Shown: piece by piece, positions 16,103 to 24,579 of the stretch
How positions within the stretch are numbered: position 1 is the stretch's first letter
Layout: each line of letters starts with the position of its first letter
Assembly (NCBI GenBank): GCA_022826945.1
Contig: JAJDTY010000030.1
Coordinates: 1-48,540 of the forward strand
DNA: 48,540 nucleotides
Source of the DNA: Candidatus Binatia bacterium
Lineage (GTDB): Bacteria > Desulfobacterota > Binatia > Bin18
Direction of reading: 5' to 3'
Notes under the pieces: generated by a model
The model's input: only the letters and a program-made list of their open reading frames with translations
Told to the model about the DNA's origin: nothing
Database searches by the model: none
Position numbers and translations under genes: made by a program

Positions 16103-17116
16103 TTAGCGGAAGGCTGGCATGATCTCTTGCGCGAACAGTTCCATCGAGCGGGTGCCCTTGGCCGGCTCGACCCCCGGGACCTGCATAGCCATGACTAAGT
16201 GGGTACAGGATGAGGTTTTGACAAATGCCTCGACTTTGCGCGCGACCTGGTCTGGATTGCCTACCATCCAGGCCTGTCCATGGGGCGAGTGGCGAATGTC
16301 TCGCGCCTCTTTGATGTCCCACAGCCGCTCGTCGCCCGCGACATCTCCGCTGGTCTTAAACCAGCCGTCGTACACTTGCATCATCCAGTGGGCCTGGTCC
16401 TGGATGTCCTCCCAGGCCTCGTCCTCAGTTGGCGCCACATACACGAAGTGCAGTTGGGTGGTCGAAAAGTCCGCTGGCGTGCGGCCCTGCTGTTCCAGCA
16501 GCTCATAATAGCGGGGAGCCCAGTCCGGGCCCAACGTAAGGTGCAGGTGATAGCCCTCACGGGCCGCTCGCTGCATGGCTTTTTCGGTGCGCGCGCCAAT
16601 CCAGATAGGGGGATGGGGCTTCTGCAAAGGTTCGGGCTGGATATGCACATCTTTGATCTGGGTAAACTGTCCTTCGAACGTGACCGTCTCCTCGGTCCAC
16701 AGGCGTCGGATCAGGTCGAGCCCCTCAGCCAGGCGGGCCGAACGCTCTTTGCGGGGCATGCAAAAGCCGGAGAATTCATCGACGCGATAGCCCTGTCCCA
16801 CTCCAAGGTCAAATCGTCCCTTGGAGAGGTTGTCAATGAAAGCCACGTCTTCGGCCACGCGCACAGGATGATAGAAAGGCAGCAGCAGCACAAACGTGCC
16901 AATGCGGATCCGTTCGGTCCGCGCTGCAATGGCGGTCGCGGCCTGTAACGGCGTCGGATTATAGTCTCCGCTGAAGTGGTGTTCAGTCAGCCAGATATTG
17001 TCATAGCCGAGTTCATCGGCCCGTACACACTGGTCAAGCAAGAGCCGGTAAAGGTCGGAATAGGGACGGAACCAAGGCGCGGGATTACGGAAGTCATGCA
17101 TCAGTCCGAATTTCAT
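16103..17116 (-). CDS. LLM class flavin-dependent oxidoreductase
   Basis: 337 residues from the chosen ATG. Luciferase-like TIM barrel: MKFGLMHDFRNPAPW, DNIWLTEHHFSGDYNPTP (EHHF motif), TFVLLLPFYHPVRVAEDVAFIDN, GRFDLGVGQGYRVDEFSGF and PPIWIGARTEKAMQRAA. It closely follows the layout of the protein at 4766-5806. The frame stays open to 17230, but the ATG at 17116 has AAAGGAGG six bases upstream and begins at the first barrel strand. It is divergent from the alpha/beta hydrolase gene at 17354. A flavin reductase is needed if it is FMNH2-dependent and is not visible nearby. Reaction unknown. Confidence 0.9.
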   Translation of the reverse strand: MKFGLMHDFRNPAPWFRPYSDLYRLLLDQCVRADELGYDNIWLTEHHFSGDYNPTPLQAATAIAARTERIRIGTFVLLLPFYHPVRVAEDVAFIDNLSKGRFDLGVGQGYRVDEFSGFCMPRKERSARLAEGLDLIRRLWTEETVTFEGQFTQIKDVHIQPEPLQKPHPPIWIGARTEKAMQRAAREGYHLHLTLGPDWAPRYYELLEQQGRTPADFSTTQLHFVYVAPTEDEAWEDIQDQAHWMMQVYDGWFKTSGDVAGDERLWDIKEARDIRHSPHGQAWMVGNPDQVARKVEAFVKTSSCTHLVMAMQVPGVEPAKGTRSMELFAQEIMPAFR

Positions 17117-17167
17117 TGCGGCCTCCTTTTGGTATCCCCTATAGGACTGAACTATAACGGGTGTGTA

Positions 17168-17189
17168 CCGTACGGAAAAGACTGTACGG
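17168..17189. promoter_or_regulatory. Inverted repeat in a divergent gap (possible operator)
   Basis: CCGTAC and GTACGG are separated by ten bases, giving centre-to-centre spacing typical of a dimeric regulator site. It lies in the 237 bp gap between the divergent LLM and alpha/beta hydrolase genes. A related half site, CCGTAC, recurs near 17293. No regulator gene is present in the window. Confidence 0.3.
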
Positions 17190-17353
17190 CGGAGCCGACA
17201 GGCGGCGCAGTCCTCATCGTCAATAGCCATGCAGAACTTGAGAACACGATCTGGGTCGCCTATGGTCTCCTAGATAGGCATTGTCCGTATTTCCGTACTC
17301 GGTCGGAATTGTGACGGTAGAGCACGGAGAACGAATATCCGTAGGAAGTCACG

Positions 17354-18151
17354 ATGAATGATATCGAGGCCCCGGTCGGAGAGCATTTGTCGGTCGAGGA
17401 CATCGAACTCGAAGTGATACGCCGGGGCAGGGGTCGGCCAGTCCTGCTCCTGCACGGTCTGCACACCGTTGATCCGCGGGCGCGTTTTCTCGATCTGCTT
17501 GGCCGGCGGGCAGAGATCATCGCTCCCTCACACCCCGGCTTTGGCCACTCGGCGCGCCCGACGGATTTCGACACGGTGTACGACTTAGTACGCCTGTATT
17601 TAGACGTTCTCGACGCGCTGCCGTATGAGCGGGTCAGCCTCGTGGGATTGTCCTTTGGCGGCTGGTTGGCGGCGGAAATCGCGGTCGCGTGTAGCCTCCG
17701 TATTGACCGGCTCGTCCTGGTGGATGCCTTTGGCCTCAAGATCAGCGACCGCGAGACCCCGGATATCCTGGATATCTTTAATACCTCCCCCCAGGAAGTG
17801 GAGCGGAACCGCTGGCATGATCCTGGGAAGTGGGCACCGGACTTTAACGCGATGTCGGATGACGAAATCATAGTCCACGCCCGGAACTGGGACGCGCTAT
17901 GCCTGTACGGCTGGCAGCCCTATATGTATAACCCCCAGCTCAAGCGTTGGCTGCGTCGGATCAGACGGCCGACGCTGGTGCTGTGGGGGGCGAGCGACGG
18001 GATCGTGACGCCGGCCTACGGACGGGCCTACAGCGCGTTGATTCCCGGCTCGTGCTTCGATGTCATTGCTGAGGCGGGGCACCATCCTGAGATCGAGCAG
18101 CCCAAGGCTTTTGTCGATCGCGTGGTTGCCTTCCTGGAACAAGAGAGTTGA
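17354..18151 (+). CDS. Alpha/beta hydrolase
   Basis: 265 residues of the alpha/beta hydrolase fold. Seen: oxyanion loop segment VLLLHGLH (30-37), nucleophile elbow LVGLSFGGW with Ser100, a candidate acid in GASDGIV and catalytic His in EAGHHPE near the C-terminus, in the right order. Members hydrolyse esters, lactones or C-C bonds of ring-fission products (MhpC/BphD-type), or act as epoxide hydrolases or dehalogenases; no feature here settles which. The start has AGGA about nine bases upstream. The downstream LLM begins 26 bp after the stop, so the two are likely one operon and may act on the same compound. Confidence 0.9.
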   Translation: MNDIEAPVGEHLSVEDIELEVIRRGRGRPVLLLHGLHTVDPRARFLDLLGRRAEIIAPSHPGFGHSARPTDFDTVYDLVRLYLDVLDALPYERVSLVGLSFGGWLAAEIAVACSLRIDRLVLVDAFGLKISDRETPDILDIFNTSPQEVERNRWHDPGKWAPDFNAMSDDEIIVHARNWDALCLYGWQPYMYNPQLKRWLRRIRRPTLVLWGASDGIVTPAYGRAYSALIPGSCFDVIAEAGHHPEIEQPKAFVDRVVAFLEQES

Positions 18152-18177
18152 GCGAGGAAGAGGCTGAGGGCCACGCC

Positions 18178-19425
18178 ATGGACGTCTGGTATCATAACGA
18201 GAATCCGTATCCCTTCGTCCCACAAGACGTGCTCGATCGCGCCGATTCCGTCCGGGCCAGCCTGCCGAATAAATATTGCGATCCACAGGTCGCTGCCGAC
18301 TTGTTCGAGGAAACCTTTGACGAGTTCATGCTGTGCGACGAGTGTGGAATCAATGTTGTCGCCATCGAGCATCATGCCGGAATCAACTCCCTGTTTGGGG
18401 CCAACCCACTGGTCCTGGGTATCCTCGCCCGCCAGATACGTAAGGTCCGCATTCTCAGTATGGGGACCTTGATCTCGCTGCGGCCAGACCCGGTCAGAGT
18501 CGCAGAGGAGTATGCCACGGCGGATGTCATTTCCCGTGGACGTCTGGATATCGGCTTCGTGAAGTCGGGCGCGAGTGAGATGGCGTCGAACAACGCCAAC
18601 CCGGTGACGAATATTGAGCGCTACTGGGAGGCGATCGATCTCGTCACCAAGGCGCTGACCTTTCAGGAGGGGCCGTTCAGTTGGGAGGGCAAGCACTACA
18701 CGCACCGGCACGTGAACATCTGGCCACGCCCGTGGCAGCAGCCGCATCCGCCGTTGTGGGCGGCGACGGGCGACCCGGAAACGGCGAGCGAGGTCGGCCG
18801 GCGGGGGATGGTCAATGTGTTAGTGCTGCGCGGCGAGGAGGGGACCAGGCGGGCCTGGGCCGCGTATCGTCAGGCGCGCGCGGAGGCTGGGCTGCCCAAG
18901 GTCATGACCGACCACTTTGCGTATGCGGCCCTGGTCTATGTCGGGGACACTCATGAAGAGGGGGTCGCGATTGGGAGTAAGCTGCTGTGGTTCCTCAACA
19001 CGAGCCTGAAGATGGCGCCCCAGTACGCCCAGTTTCTGCCTGGAGCGACGCCTCCGCACTTTGCGCCTCAGGTCTACCGCACCGCACCCAAGCCAGACAC
19101 CCGGGACGAGGGGTCGATCGGCAGTCGCCGAGCGCAGACCGCGCAGGCAGATAAGCCCGTCGCTCCGGCCATCCTCAACGTCGGAGGACTCACGAATATC
19201 GATACCGCACAAGCTATGGCACGGGGAATCCTGTTCGCGGGCAGCCCTGATACCGTCTACCGGCAGATCATGGATTTTTACCGCAAGGTCGGCGGTTTTG
19301 GTCATCTGGTCATGATTGGACGGTCAGGATTCATGACTCATGCCGAGGCCGAGAAGGGCATCACTCTCTTCGCCAGGGAGGTGCTGCCCCGGCTGAAGGA
19401 GATCGCCCCCGTCACCCCTCCGTAA
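18178..19425 (+). CDS. LLM class flavin-dependent oxidoreductase, long form
   Basis: 415 residues. Luciferase-like barrel with MDVWYHNENPYPFVP, NVVAIEHHAGINS (EHH motif), MGTLISLRPDPVRVAEEYATAD, GRLDIGFVKSGASEMA and PPLWAATGDPETASEVGR. It is longer than the other three LLM proteins because of an insertion of about 60 residues around 290-350 (KPDTRDEGSIGSRR region), which may form a lid or an oligomer contact. A TTG at 18148 overlapping the upstream TGA is possible, but the ATG at 18178 with GAGGG upstream and the family start favour the shorter form. Second gene after the alpha/beta hydrolase. Confidence 0.88.
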   Translation: MDVWYHNENPYPFVPQDVLDRADSVRASLPNKYCDPQVAADLFEETFDEFMLCDECGINVVAIEHHAGINSLFGANPLVLGILARQIRKVRILSMGTLISLRPDPVRVAEEYATADVISRGRLDIGFVKSGASEMASNNANPVTNIERYWEAIDLVTKALTFQEGPFSWEGKHYTHRHVNIWPRPWQQPHPPLWAATGDPETASEVGRRGMVNVLVLRGEEGTRRAWAAYRQARAEAGLPKVMTDHFAYAALVYVGDTHEEGVAIGSKLLWFLNTSLKMAPQYAQFLPGATPPHFAPQVYRTAPKPDTRDEGSIGSRRAQTAQADKPVAPAILNVGGLTNIDTAQAMARGILFAGSPDTVYRQIMDFYRKVGGFGHLVMIGRSGFMTHAEAEKGITLFAREVLPRLKEIAPVTPP

Positions 19426-19500
19426 CGTTTGGTGATGATATCAAAGGGCAATACTCAGGAATCGTTTCGCGGAGCCTTTGCCTTTTCTCTGTGACTGCCC

Positions 19501-20493
19501 TTAGTAACCGAGCTGTTTGTCGACCACCCCGAGAAGGGGCTCGCCCTGCTGAATACGGCGCAGGTTCTCACAAAAGCGGTCGAGGTTGCGCGTGGCGCGC
19601 AGTTGGCTGGCGCCAGCCGTGTGCGGCGTCATGACGACATTCTCAAACGTCCACAGGGGATGGTCGGCCGGCAGGGGCTCGATCGGAGCAACATCAAGCG
19701 CCGCGCCGCCACACCGGCCGTCTTGCAGCGCCTGGACCAGTGCCTCCCCGTCTATGATCTCCCCTCGGGTGACGTTGACCAGCAGCGCGCCCGGCTTCAG
19801 GTGGGCAAACGTTGCCGCATTGAACAACTGCCGCGTCTCGGCCGTGAGCGGACAGCAGATCGCAACCACGTCGGAGGACGCCAGCAACTCGGCCAACCGC
19901 TCCCGTCCCCATACTGTGTCCACGCCGTCCGACGTCGGCACGGGCTGTTCGTCCAGGGCTAACACTCGCATACCAAACGCCACCGCCCGGCGGGCCATGG
20001 CCCGACCGGTCCCTCCGAAGCCGACAATGCCCATCGTCAGCCCCTCAAGCTCGATCTCTTTGCGGCGCATGGTCTCACGCTCCTGCCAACTGGCCGAGCC
20101 GAGACGGATGGCGGTCGCAATCTGGCGGGTGAGCGCCAGGAGCAGGCCGAACCCGGTGTCCGCCAAGTGTCCGCCCACCAAGCCTTTTTCGCCGGTCAGC
20201 ACAACGTCGGAGTCCCGCATCGCCGGGTAGAGAAACATATCCACCCCCGAGGCGATGGCGTGCACCCAGCGCAGGCGGGGAGCGGCCTGAAACAAGGCTT
20301 CGGGCAAAAAGCCGAGGATGACCTCGACATCATCGGCCATGGCAATGGCATCGCCGACCCGAGGAGCCACCTTGACCGTCGAGCCGGGCGCTGCCGCCCG
20401 AATCTTTGCCAGGTCGCCTTCAGACACTTCGGGCAGGGTCAGCCCGAGCAGAACGAGAATCGATAGCGGTTCGTCCAGTTTGACAGCGGTCAT
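19501..20493 (-). CDS. D-isomer-specific 2-hydroxyacid dehydrogenase
   Basis: 330 residues from the chosen ATG. NAD-binding Rossmann motif GFGGTGR (158-164), and the catalytic triad of the family: Arg243 in VTRGEIID, Glu272 in APIEPLPADHPLW and His291 in MTPHTAGAS. Such enzymes reduce 2-oxoacids to D-2-hydroxyacids or oxidise phosphoglycerate-, glyoxylate- or phosphonate-like substrates, in the cytosol. The frame begins with a GTG at 20502 nine bases earlier, but that lies too close to the GGGGG ribosome-binding run, so the ATG at 20493 is preferred. It is divergent from the CoA-transferase pair and convergent with the LLM ending at 19425. Confidence 0.92.
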   Translation of the reverse strand: MTAVKLDEPLSILVLLGLTLPEVSEGDLAKIRAAAPGSTVKVAPRVGDAIAMADDVEVILGFLPEALFQAAPRLRWVHAIASGVDMFLYPAMRDSDVVLTGEKGLVGGHLADTGFGLLLALTRQIATAIRLGSASWQERETMRRKEIELEGLTMGIVGFGGTGRAMARRAVAFGMRVLALDEQPVPTSDGVDTVWGRERLAELLASSDVVAICCPLTAETRQLFNAATFAHLKPGALLVNVTRGEIIDGEALVQALQDGRCGGAALDVAPIEPLPADHPLWTFENVVMTPHTAGASQLRATRNLDRFCENLRRIQQGEPLLGVVDKQLGY

Positions 20494-20523
20494 AGGTCTC
20501 ACGCCCCCTTTTTGCTGTCAGCA

Positions 20524-20552
20524 GTCGTATGACGCGGTAGGGGTGCTGTCAA
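20524..20552 (-). promoter_or_regulatory. Possible promoter for the 2-hydroxyacid dehydrogenase gene
   Basis: On the minus strand a perfect TTGACA (20552-20547) is followed after 17 bp by TACGAC (20529-20524), about 30 bases before the ATG at 20493. The -35 and spacing are good, the -10 poor. By-eye prediction. Confidence 0.28.
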
Positions 20553-20624
20553 CTCGTATTTTATTGCAGGCAGAGACTATCCGGAGTATGTTCGCGGACA
20601 GACAGAACTGGAGGCAGACCCCCG

Positions 20625-21926
20625 ATGGCACAAATGACACAATCTGAACCGGCTAAGCCAAAGAGACCAAATAAATCTGTTAGCCGTCGTCCCCTTGAGG
20701 GGGTGCGGGTCATAGATCTGACGAAGATTGTAGCCGGCCCAAATGCGACACGGATGCTGGCGACCATGGGCGCAGAGGTGATTCGGGTTGAATGGCACGA
20801 TCAGCGCGCGCTTGACCTACTGCGTGGGGTACTGCCGAAAGCTCCCGGCGGGGAAGCTGATAGTCTGAATCGCAGCGGGCTGTTCAATAATATCAACCCA
20901 GGCAAGTATGGCATTACACTAAATATGAGCCTGCCGCAGGGACGCGACCTGTTCAAACGCTTGATCGCCAAGGCAGCCGTCCTGTGCGAAAACTACAGTC
21001 CCGGACAGATGGAGCGGTGGGAACTCGGCTACGATACCCTGCGCAAGATCAATCCCGGGCTCATTTATCTCCAGATCAGCGGGATGGGAAAGTCGGGGAC
21101 ATATAACGACTATCTCAGCGTCGGACCGACGGCACAGGCGCTTTCGGGTTTGACCCATATGTCAGGCTTGCCCGCGCCCATGCCGCCGGCTGGATGGGGC
21201 TATTCGTATCTCAACCATTCAACCGGCTACTACGGCGCTATGCATGTGATGCTGGCGCTCTTGAATCGACGGCGGACTGGCCGTGGCTGTTATATCGATC
21301 TGTCACAGACGGAGGTCGGGGTCATGACATCCGGGACCGCAACGCTGGAAGCCCAACTGACCGGGCAATCGACTCTCCGTTATGGCAACCGGATGCCTGC
21401 CGCGGATTGGGCCCCGCATGGTGCCTACCCCTGTCGCGGGCCTGACGAATGGATCACGCTAGCCGTGCAGACTGATGAGCAGTGGCAGGCATGTGTGGCT
21501 GAGATCGGTTCGCCCGACTGGGCACGGGACGCCCGCTTTCGGACAGCGGCTGGACGCAAAGCCCATGAAGATGACCTTGACCGATTGATGACAGAGTTTA
21601 CGAAAAATGAAGACCGCTACGAGCTGATGCACCGTCTGCAGAAGCAGGGTATTCCGGCCGGCGTCGTGCAGACGGCCGCTGACCGTTACCTGCGCGACCC
21701 GCAACTCAAGGAGCGGGGCGCTTTTGTACCATTACCTCACAGCGAGATCGGAACTTGGCCGATCGAAGGCTTTCCTGCCAAGTTCCACACCATGCCAGTC
21801 GAAGTTGGCGGACTGCCAGGCCGCGCTGCACCGTGTATGGGTGAGGACAACGATGCCGTGTATCGCGATGTGCTTGGGCTGACCCCCGAGACAATTGCGC
21901 AACTCAGAGAGGACTGGATCATTTGA
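20625..21926 (+). CDS. CaiB/BaiF CoA transferase, subunit A of a tandem pair (catalytic Asp replaced by Asn)
   Basis: 433 residues, family III CoA transferase fold: LEGVRVIDLTKIVAGPNATRMLATMGAEVIRVE-type Rossmann segment (24-56), KYGITLNMSLPQGRDL (94-109), CENYSPGQMERWELGY and GRGCYIDLSQTE. The nucleophile region reads YLNHSTGYYGAMHVMLALLNRR; aligned with the DTIAGQALGQ motif of the window's first CoA transferase, Asn197 falls on the catalytic Asp position. It may therefore be a non-catalytic partner, or work by another mechanism. Its stop TGA overlaps the TTG start of the next CaiB-type gene, so the two are translationally coupled and probably form a heterodimer like the BbsE/BbsF or SmtA/SmtB type. 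Start ATG has GGAGG upstream. Confidence 0.9.
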   Translation: MAQMTQSEPAKPKRPNKSVSRRPLEGVRVIDLTKIVAGPNATRMLATMGAEVIRVEWHDQRALDLLRGVLPKAPGGEADSLNRSGLFNNINPGKYGITLNMSLPQGRDLFKRLIAKAAVLCENYSPGQMERWELGYDTLRKINPGLIYLQISGMGKSGTYNDYLSVGPTAQALSGLTHMSGLPAPMPPAGWGYSYLNHSTGYYGAMHVMLALLNRRRTGRGCYIDLSQTEVGVMTSGTATLEAQLTGQSTLRYGNRMPAADWAPHGAYPCRGPDEWITLAVQTDEQWQACVAEIGSPDWARDARFRTAAGRKAHEDDLDRLMTEFTKNEDRYELMHRLQKQGIPAGVVQTAADRYLRDPQLKERGAFVPLPHSEIGTWPIEGFPAKFHTMPVEVGGLPGRAAPCMGEDNDAVYRDVLGLTPETIAQLREDWII

Positions 21927-23197
21927 ATACTGAAGCCGCTTTGAGCGCAGCTCTCGACGGAACTGTTGTCATCGAAAACGGTGATGAACGCGGAGAATTC
22001 GCCGGTGTCTTACTAGCATCGTTTGGGGCTGACGTGATCAAATTGGAGGGCCGCCAGGGGTCCCCCTCGCGTCGTCTGGGTCCCTTTTCATCATCCCAAC
22101 CCGATCCGGAACAAAGTCTGTGTTTCTGGCGTTATAACCTAGGGAAGAAGAGCGTTCGTCTTGAGGCTGACCAGCCAGCGGGACGGAATGTACTGGAGCG
22201 CCTCGGGCAGCGCGCTGACGTCATTATCGATGCTGGTGAGGCTGCCGACGTAGACCGGCGGCTTGGGCTGTATCAAGAGATGCGGGATTCGAATCCGCGT
22301 CTCATTGTCTGCACGATTACACCTTTTGGGCTCGACGGTCCCTATCGTAATTTCAAGATGACGGACCTGACGCAGTTGGCGATGGGCGGGGTGATGGCGT
22401 CGTGCGGATACGATCCGCGGCCCGACAAAATGTATGACACACCGCCCATCGCGCCCGGTATGTGGCACGCTCATCATATTGCGTGCGAGCACGCGGTGAT
22501 TGCGATTACGGCGGCGCTCAATTTTCGTGAGCTGGACGAGTTGACGGGTGAGGGCGATTGCATTGATGTGTCGATTCACGAAGCAGTCAGCACCTGCACT
22601 GAGGTTGCTCTGCCGAGCTACATCTATAATGAAAAAATTGTGCAACGGCAGACCGGACGCCACGCGGGTGTGGGCCGGACACCGCCGTGGCTGCGCCGGA
22701 CCAAGGACGGGCGCTACGTCAAGGCATTCTTGTTTTGGGGCGACCGTGATGTGCGGATCATTACGGAGATGCTGAATGAGGCTGGTATTGAGCACGATCT
22801 CGAATCGGACGCCTACCGCGAATTAGCCGAGCATTCACCCTCCGAGGCGCATAAGCGTTTCAGTACGCTGATCGACACTCTGGTTTTGTCCATGACCGCT
22901 GAGGAAGTGTTTCATCGCGCCCAGGCTAAAGGCTTGTTGTGGGCGAGCGTGAGATATCCCGAAGAGAATATCGACGACCCACATTTCCAGGCTCGCGGTA
23001 CCTTTCAGCCAATCCGTCAGCCCGGACTCGACCGCGACCTCTCTTACCCGGTCTCCGTTGCCACTGACGGCAAGCGGCGCGTAACGGCCTTCCAGCGTGG
23101 TGCCCCACGTTTAGGCGAGCACACGCAGGAGGTCCTCAAGCAAGCAGGCTTCAGTGATGATGAAATCAATGTACTAGCCGGGCAGGGTGTCATATAA
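21923..23197 (+). CDS. CaiB/BaiF CoA transferase, subunit B of a tandem pair (catalytic Asp replaced by His)
   Basis: 424 residues, same fold: VLLASFGADVIKLEG (29-43), YNLGKKSVRLEADQPAGRNVL (71-91), TITPFGLDGPYRNF and GEGDCIDVSIHE (209-220). At the nucleophile position it has His184 in HHIACEHAVIAITAAL, not Asp. The N-terminus is shorter than usual: the typical first strand LxGLRVLD is weak here, replaced by LDGTVVIENG. Translation probably starts at the TTG that shares two bases with the upstream stop (TTGA), with GAGAGG about eleven bases before. Two tandem CoA-transferase-like subunits, both without Asp, is unusual; known two-subunit members, as I recall, keep it in at least one subunit. 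Confidence 0.88.
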   Translation: MNTEAALSAALDGTVVIENGDERGEFAGVLLASFGADVIKLEGRQGSPSRRLGPFSSSQPDPEQSLCFWRYNLGKKSVRLEADQPAGRNVLERLGQRADVIIDAGEAADVDRRLGLYQEMRDSNPRLIVCTITPFGLDGPYRNFKMTDLTQLAMGGVMASCGYDPRPDKMYDTPPIAPGMWHAHHIACEHAVIAITAALNFRELDELTGEGDCIDVSIHEAVSTCTEVALPSYIYNEKIVQRQTGRHAGVGRTPPWLRRTKDGRYVKAFLFWGDRDVRIITEMLNEAGIEHDLESDAYRELAEHSPSEAHKRFSTLIDTLVLSMTAEEVFHRAQAKGLLWASVRYPEENIDDPHFQARGTFQPIRQPGLDRDLSYPVSVATDGKRRVTAFQRGAPRLGEHTQEVLKQAGFSDDEINVLAGQGVI

Positions 23198-23214
23198 GTG
23201 CCTCCTCCTGATGA

Positions 23215-23235
23215 ACAGGGGTGTAATGGCCCTGT
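23215..23235 (+). terminator. Hairpin after the CoA transferase pair
   Basis: ACAGGG and CCCTGT flank a nine-base loop just after the stop at 23197, in the 140 bp gap before the amidohydrolase. There is no T-run, so termination is uncertain; it could also be an mRNA 3' structure. Confidence 0.25.
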
Positions 23236-23337
23236 GTTCTCAGCTCGGTATGACTCCTCCCGGAGAGGAAAAAAGGTCTTCGGTTTACCTGTACATGCCC
23301 GACTTGCTATATCTGGGCCGCGAAAAGGGGGATCCTC

Positions 23338-24465
23338 ATGAGTCGCACATACAATATCATTGACGCTGATGGCCATGTGTTAGAACCACCTGACTTTTGG
23401 CAAGAATATATCGATCCGGCGTACCGTGATCGTGTGCCTCAGCTCTTTGTCGATACTGATGGACAAGAGCGGTTGCGCATAGAAGGCAGGGTCCTCGGAG
23501 GTCCTAAGGGTCTGGGCTTTGCTGGGGCCATCGGCGCCCGGCAGGGGGCGGCTCCAACGGACATTAAATATGTCGAAGGCCGCAAGGGCGGCTTTGACCC
23601 CCATGCCCGGATCCTAGATATGGACCAGGATGATATTGATGCGGTGTTTCTGTATCCGACGCTGGGCTTATTCTGTGGGGCGGTGAGCGACCCACAGCTG
23701 GCCGCGGCGTTGTATCGCGCTTACAATCGCTGGCTGGCTGATTATTGCCATCCGTATCCGGGTCGCCTCTTCGGTGTTGCCATGTTGCCGCTCCAGTCGG
23801 TGGAACTCGCCATTGAGGAGATGCGGTACGCCCGTAAGGAACTCGGTATGCACAGCGGCTTTATCCGCCCTGATCCGTATAACGGGCGCATGCTCGATCA
23901 TGCGGACTACGAACCGTTCTGGGCTGAGGCGCAAGAACTCGACTTTGCCATTGGTCTGCATGAAGGGACCGGCGTACATGAAGGACCCGGCGCGCTGCCA
24001 GCGGTGGGTATGGATCGTGCGATGAGTCATGGAGCCAAACATATCGTGTCGCACACCATGGAGATGATGTTGGGCTGTTTGAGTGTGATCTGGGGCGGCG
24101 TCTGCGAGCGCTATCCCAAAGTGCGGATTGCCTTTCTCGAATCGGGTGGCGGCTGGATTGCCGGATGGTTGGATCGCATGGACAGGCACTTTCAGGATGG
24201 CGACGTGTTCGATGACTCCTCGCTCCGGATGCGACCGAGCGAGTATTTCCGCCGCCAATGCTGGATTTCCTTTGAGCCGGTCGAAGCCAGCCTACCCTAT
24301 CTGGTCGAGTATCTCGGCCCGCACAAGATACTCTGGGCCACGGACTATCCTCATCCCGACGGCTTCTTCCCCGGCGCTCCGGCCATGATTGCCGACAAAC
24401 TTTCGGAGAAACACAAGCGGCAGGTCCTCGCCGACAGTGCTATTCAATTCTATAATCTGACCTGA
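23338..24465 (+). CDS. Amidohydrolase 2 (ACMSD-like) family metal-dependent hydrolase/decarboxylase
   Basis: 375 residues of the amidohydrolase_2 family, whose members include 2-amino-3-carboxymuconate semialdehyde decarboxylase and gamma-resorcylate decarboxylase. Seen: N-terminal DADGHVLEPPDFW (candidate ligands Asp11/His13, a D-G-H variant of the usual H-x-H), LHEGTGVHEG (His208), HIVSHTMEM (His239), AFLESGGGW and the WATDYPHPDG ending with Asp336. This is the one-metal TIM-barrel arrangement. In the context of muconate-deaminase-like and ring-oxidation genes a decarboxylase role is attractive but unproven. The ATG has GGGGGA in front. It is convergent with the PuuE-like gene ending at 24580. 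Confidence 0.88.
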   Translation: MSRTYNIIDADGHVLEPPDFWQEYIDPAYRDRVPQLFVDTDGQERLRIEGRVLGGPKGLGFAGAIGARQGAAPTDIKYVEGRKGGFDPHARILDMDQDDIDAVFLYPTLGLFCGAVSDPQLAAALYRAYNRWLADYCHPYPGRLFGVAMLPLQSVELAIEEMRYARKELGMHSGFIRPDPYNGRMLDHADYEPFWAEAQELDFAIGLHEGTGVHEGPGALPAVGMDRAMSHGAKHIVSHTMEMMLGCLSVIWGGVCERYPKVRIAFLESGGGWIAGWLDRMDRHFQDGDVFDDSSLRMRPSEYFRRQCWISFEPVEASLPYLVEYLGPHKILWATDYPHPDGFFPGAPAMIADKLSEKHKRQVLADSAIQFYNLT

Positions 24466-24579
24466 GACTGGTGAGCCTCTCCGGTCTGCCCGGCTCCCCG
24501 ACCCTACGACGTAGGTCTTTGGCTGCTGCTGTTCGGAAGAACGATGCCAAATTTCACGTCTGATCCCCCCTCATCGACC

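Noticed and set aside
24503..24515. CCTACG-A-CGTAGG palindrome between convergent genes
   Set aside because: One-base centre cannot form a normal hairpin loop, no T-run, and no evidence for a regulatory role at a convergent junction.
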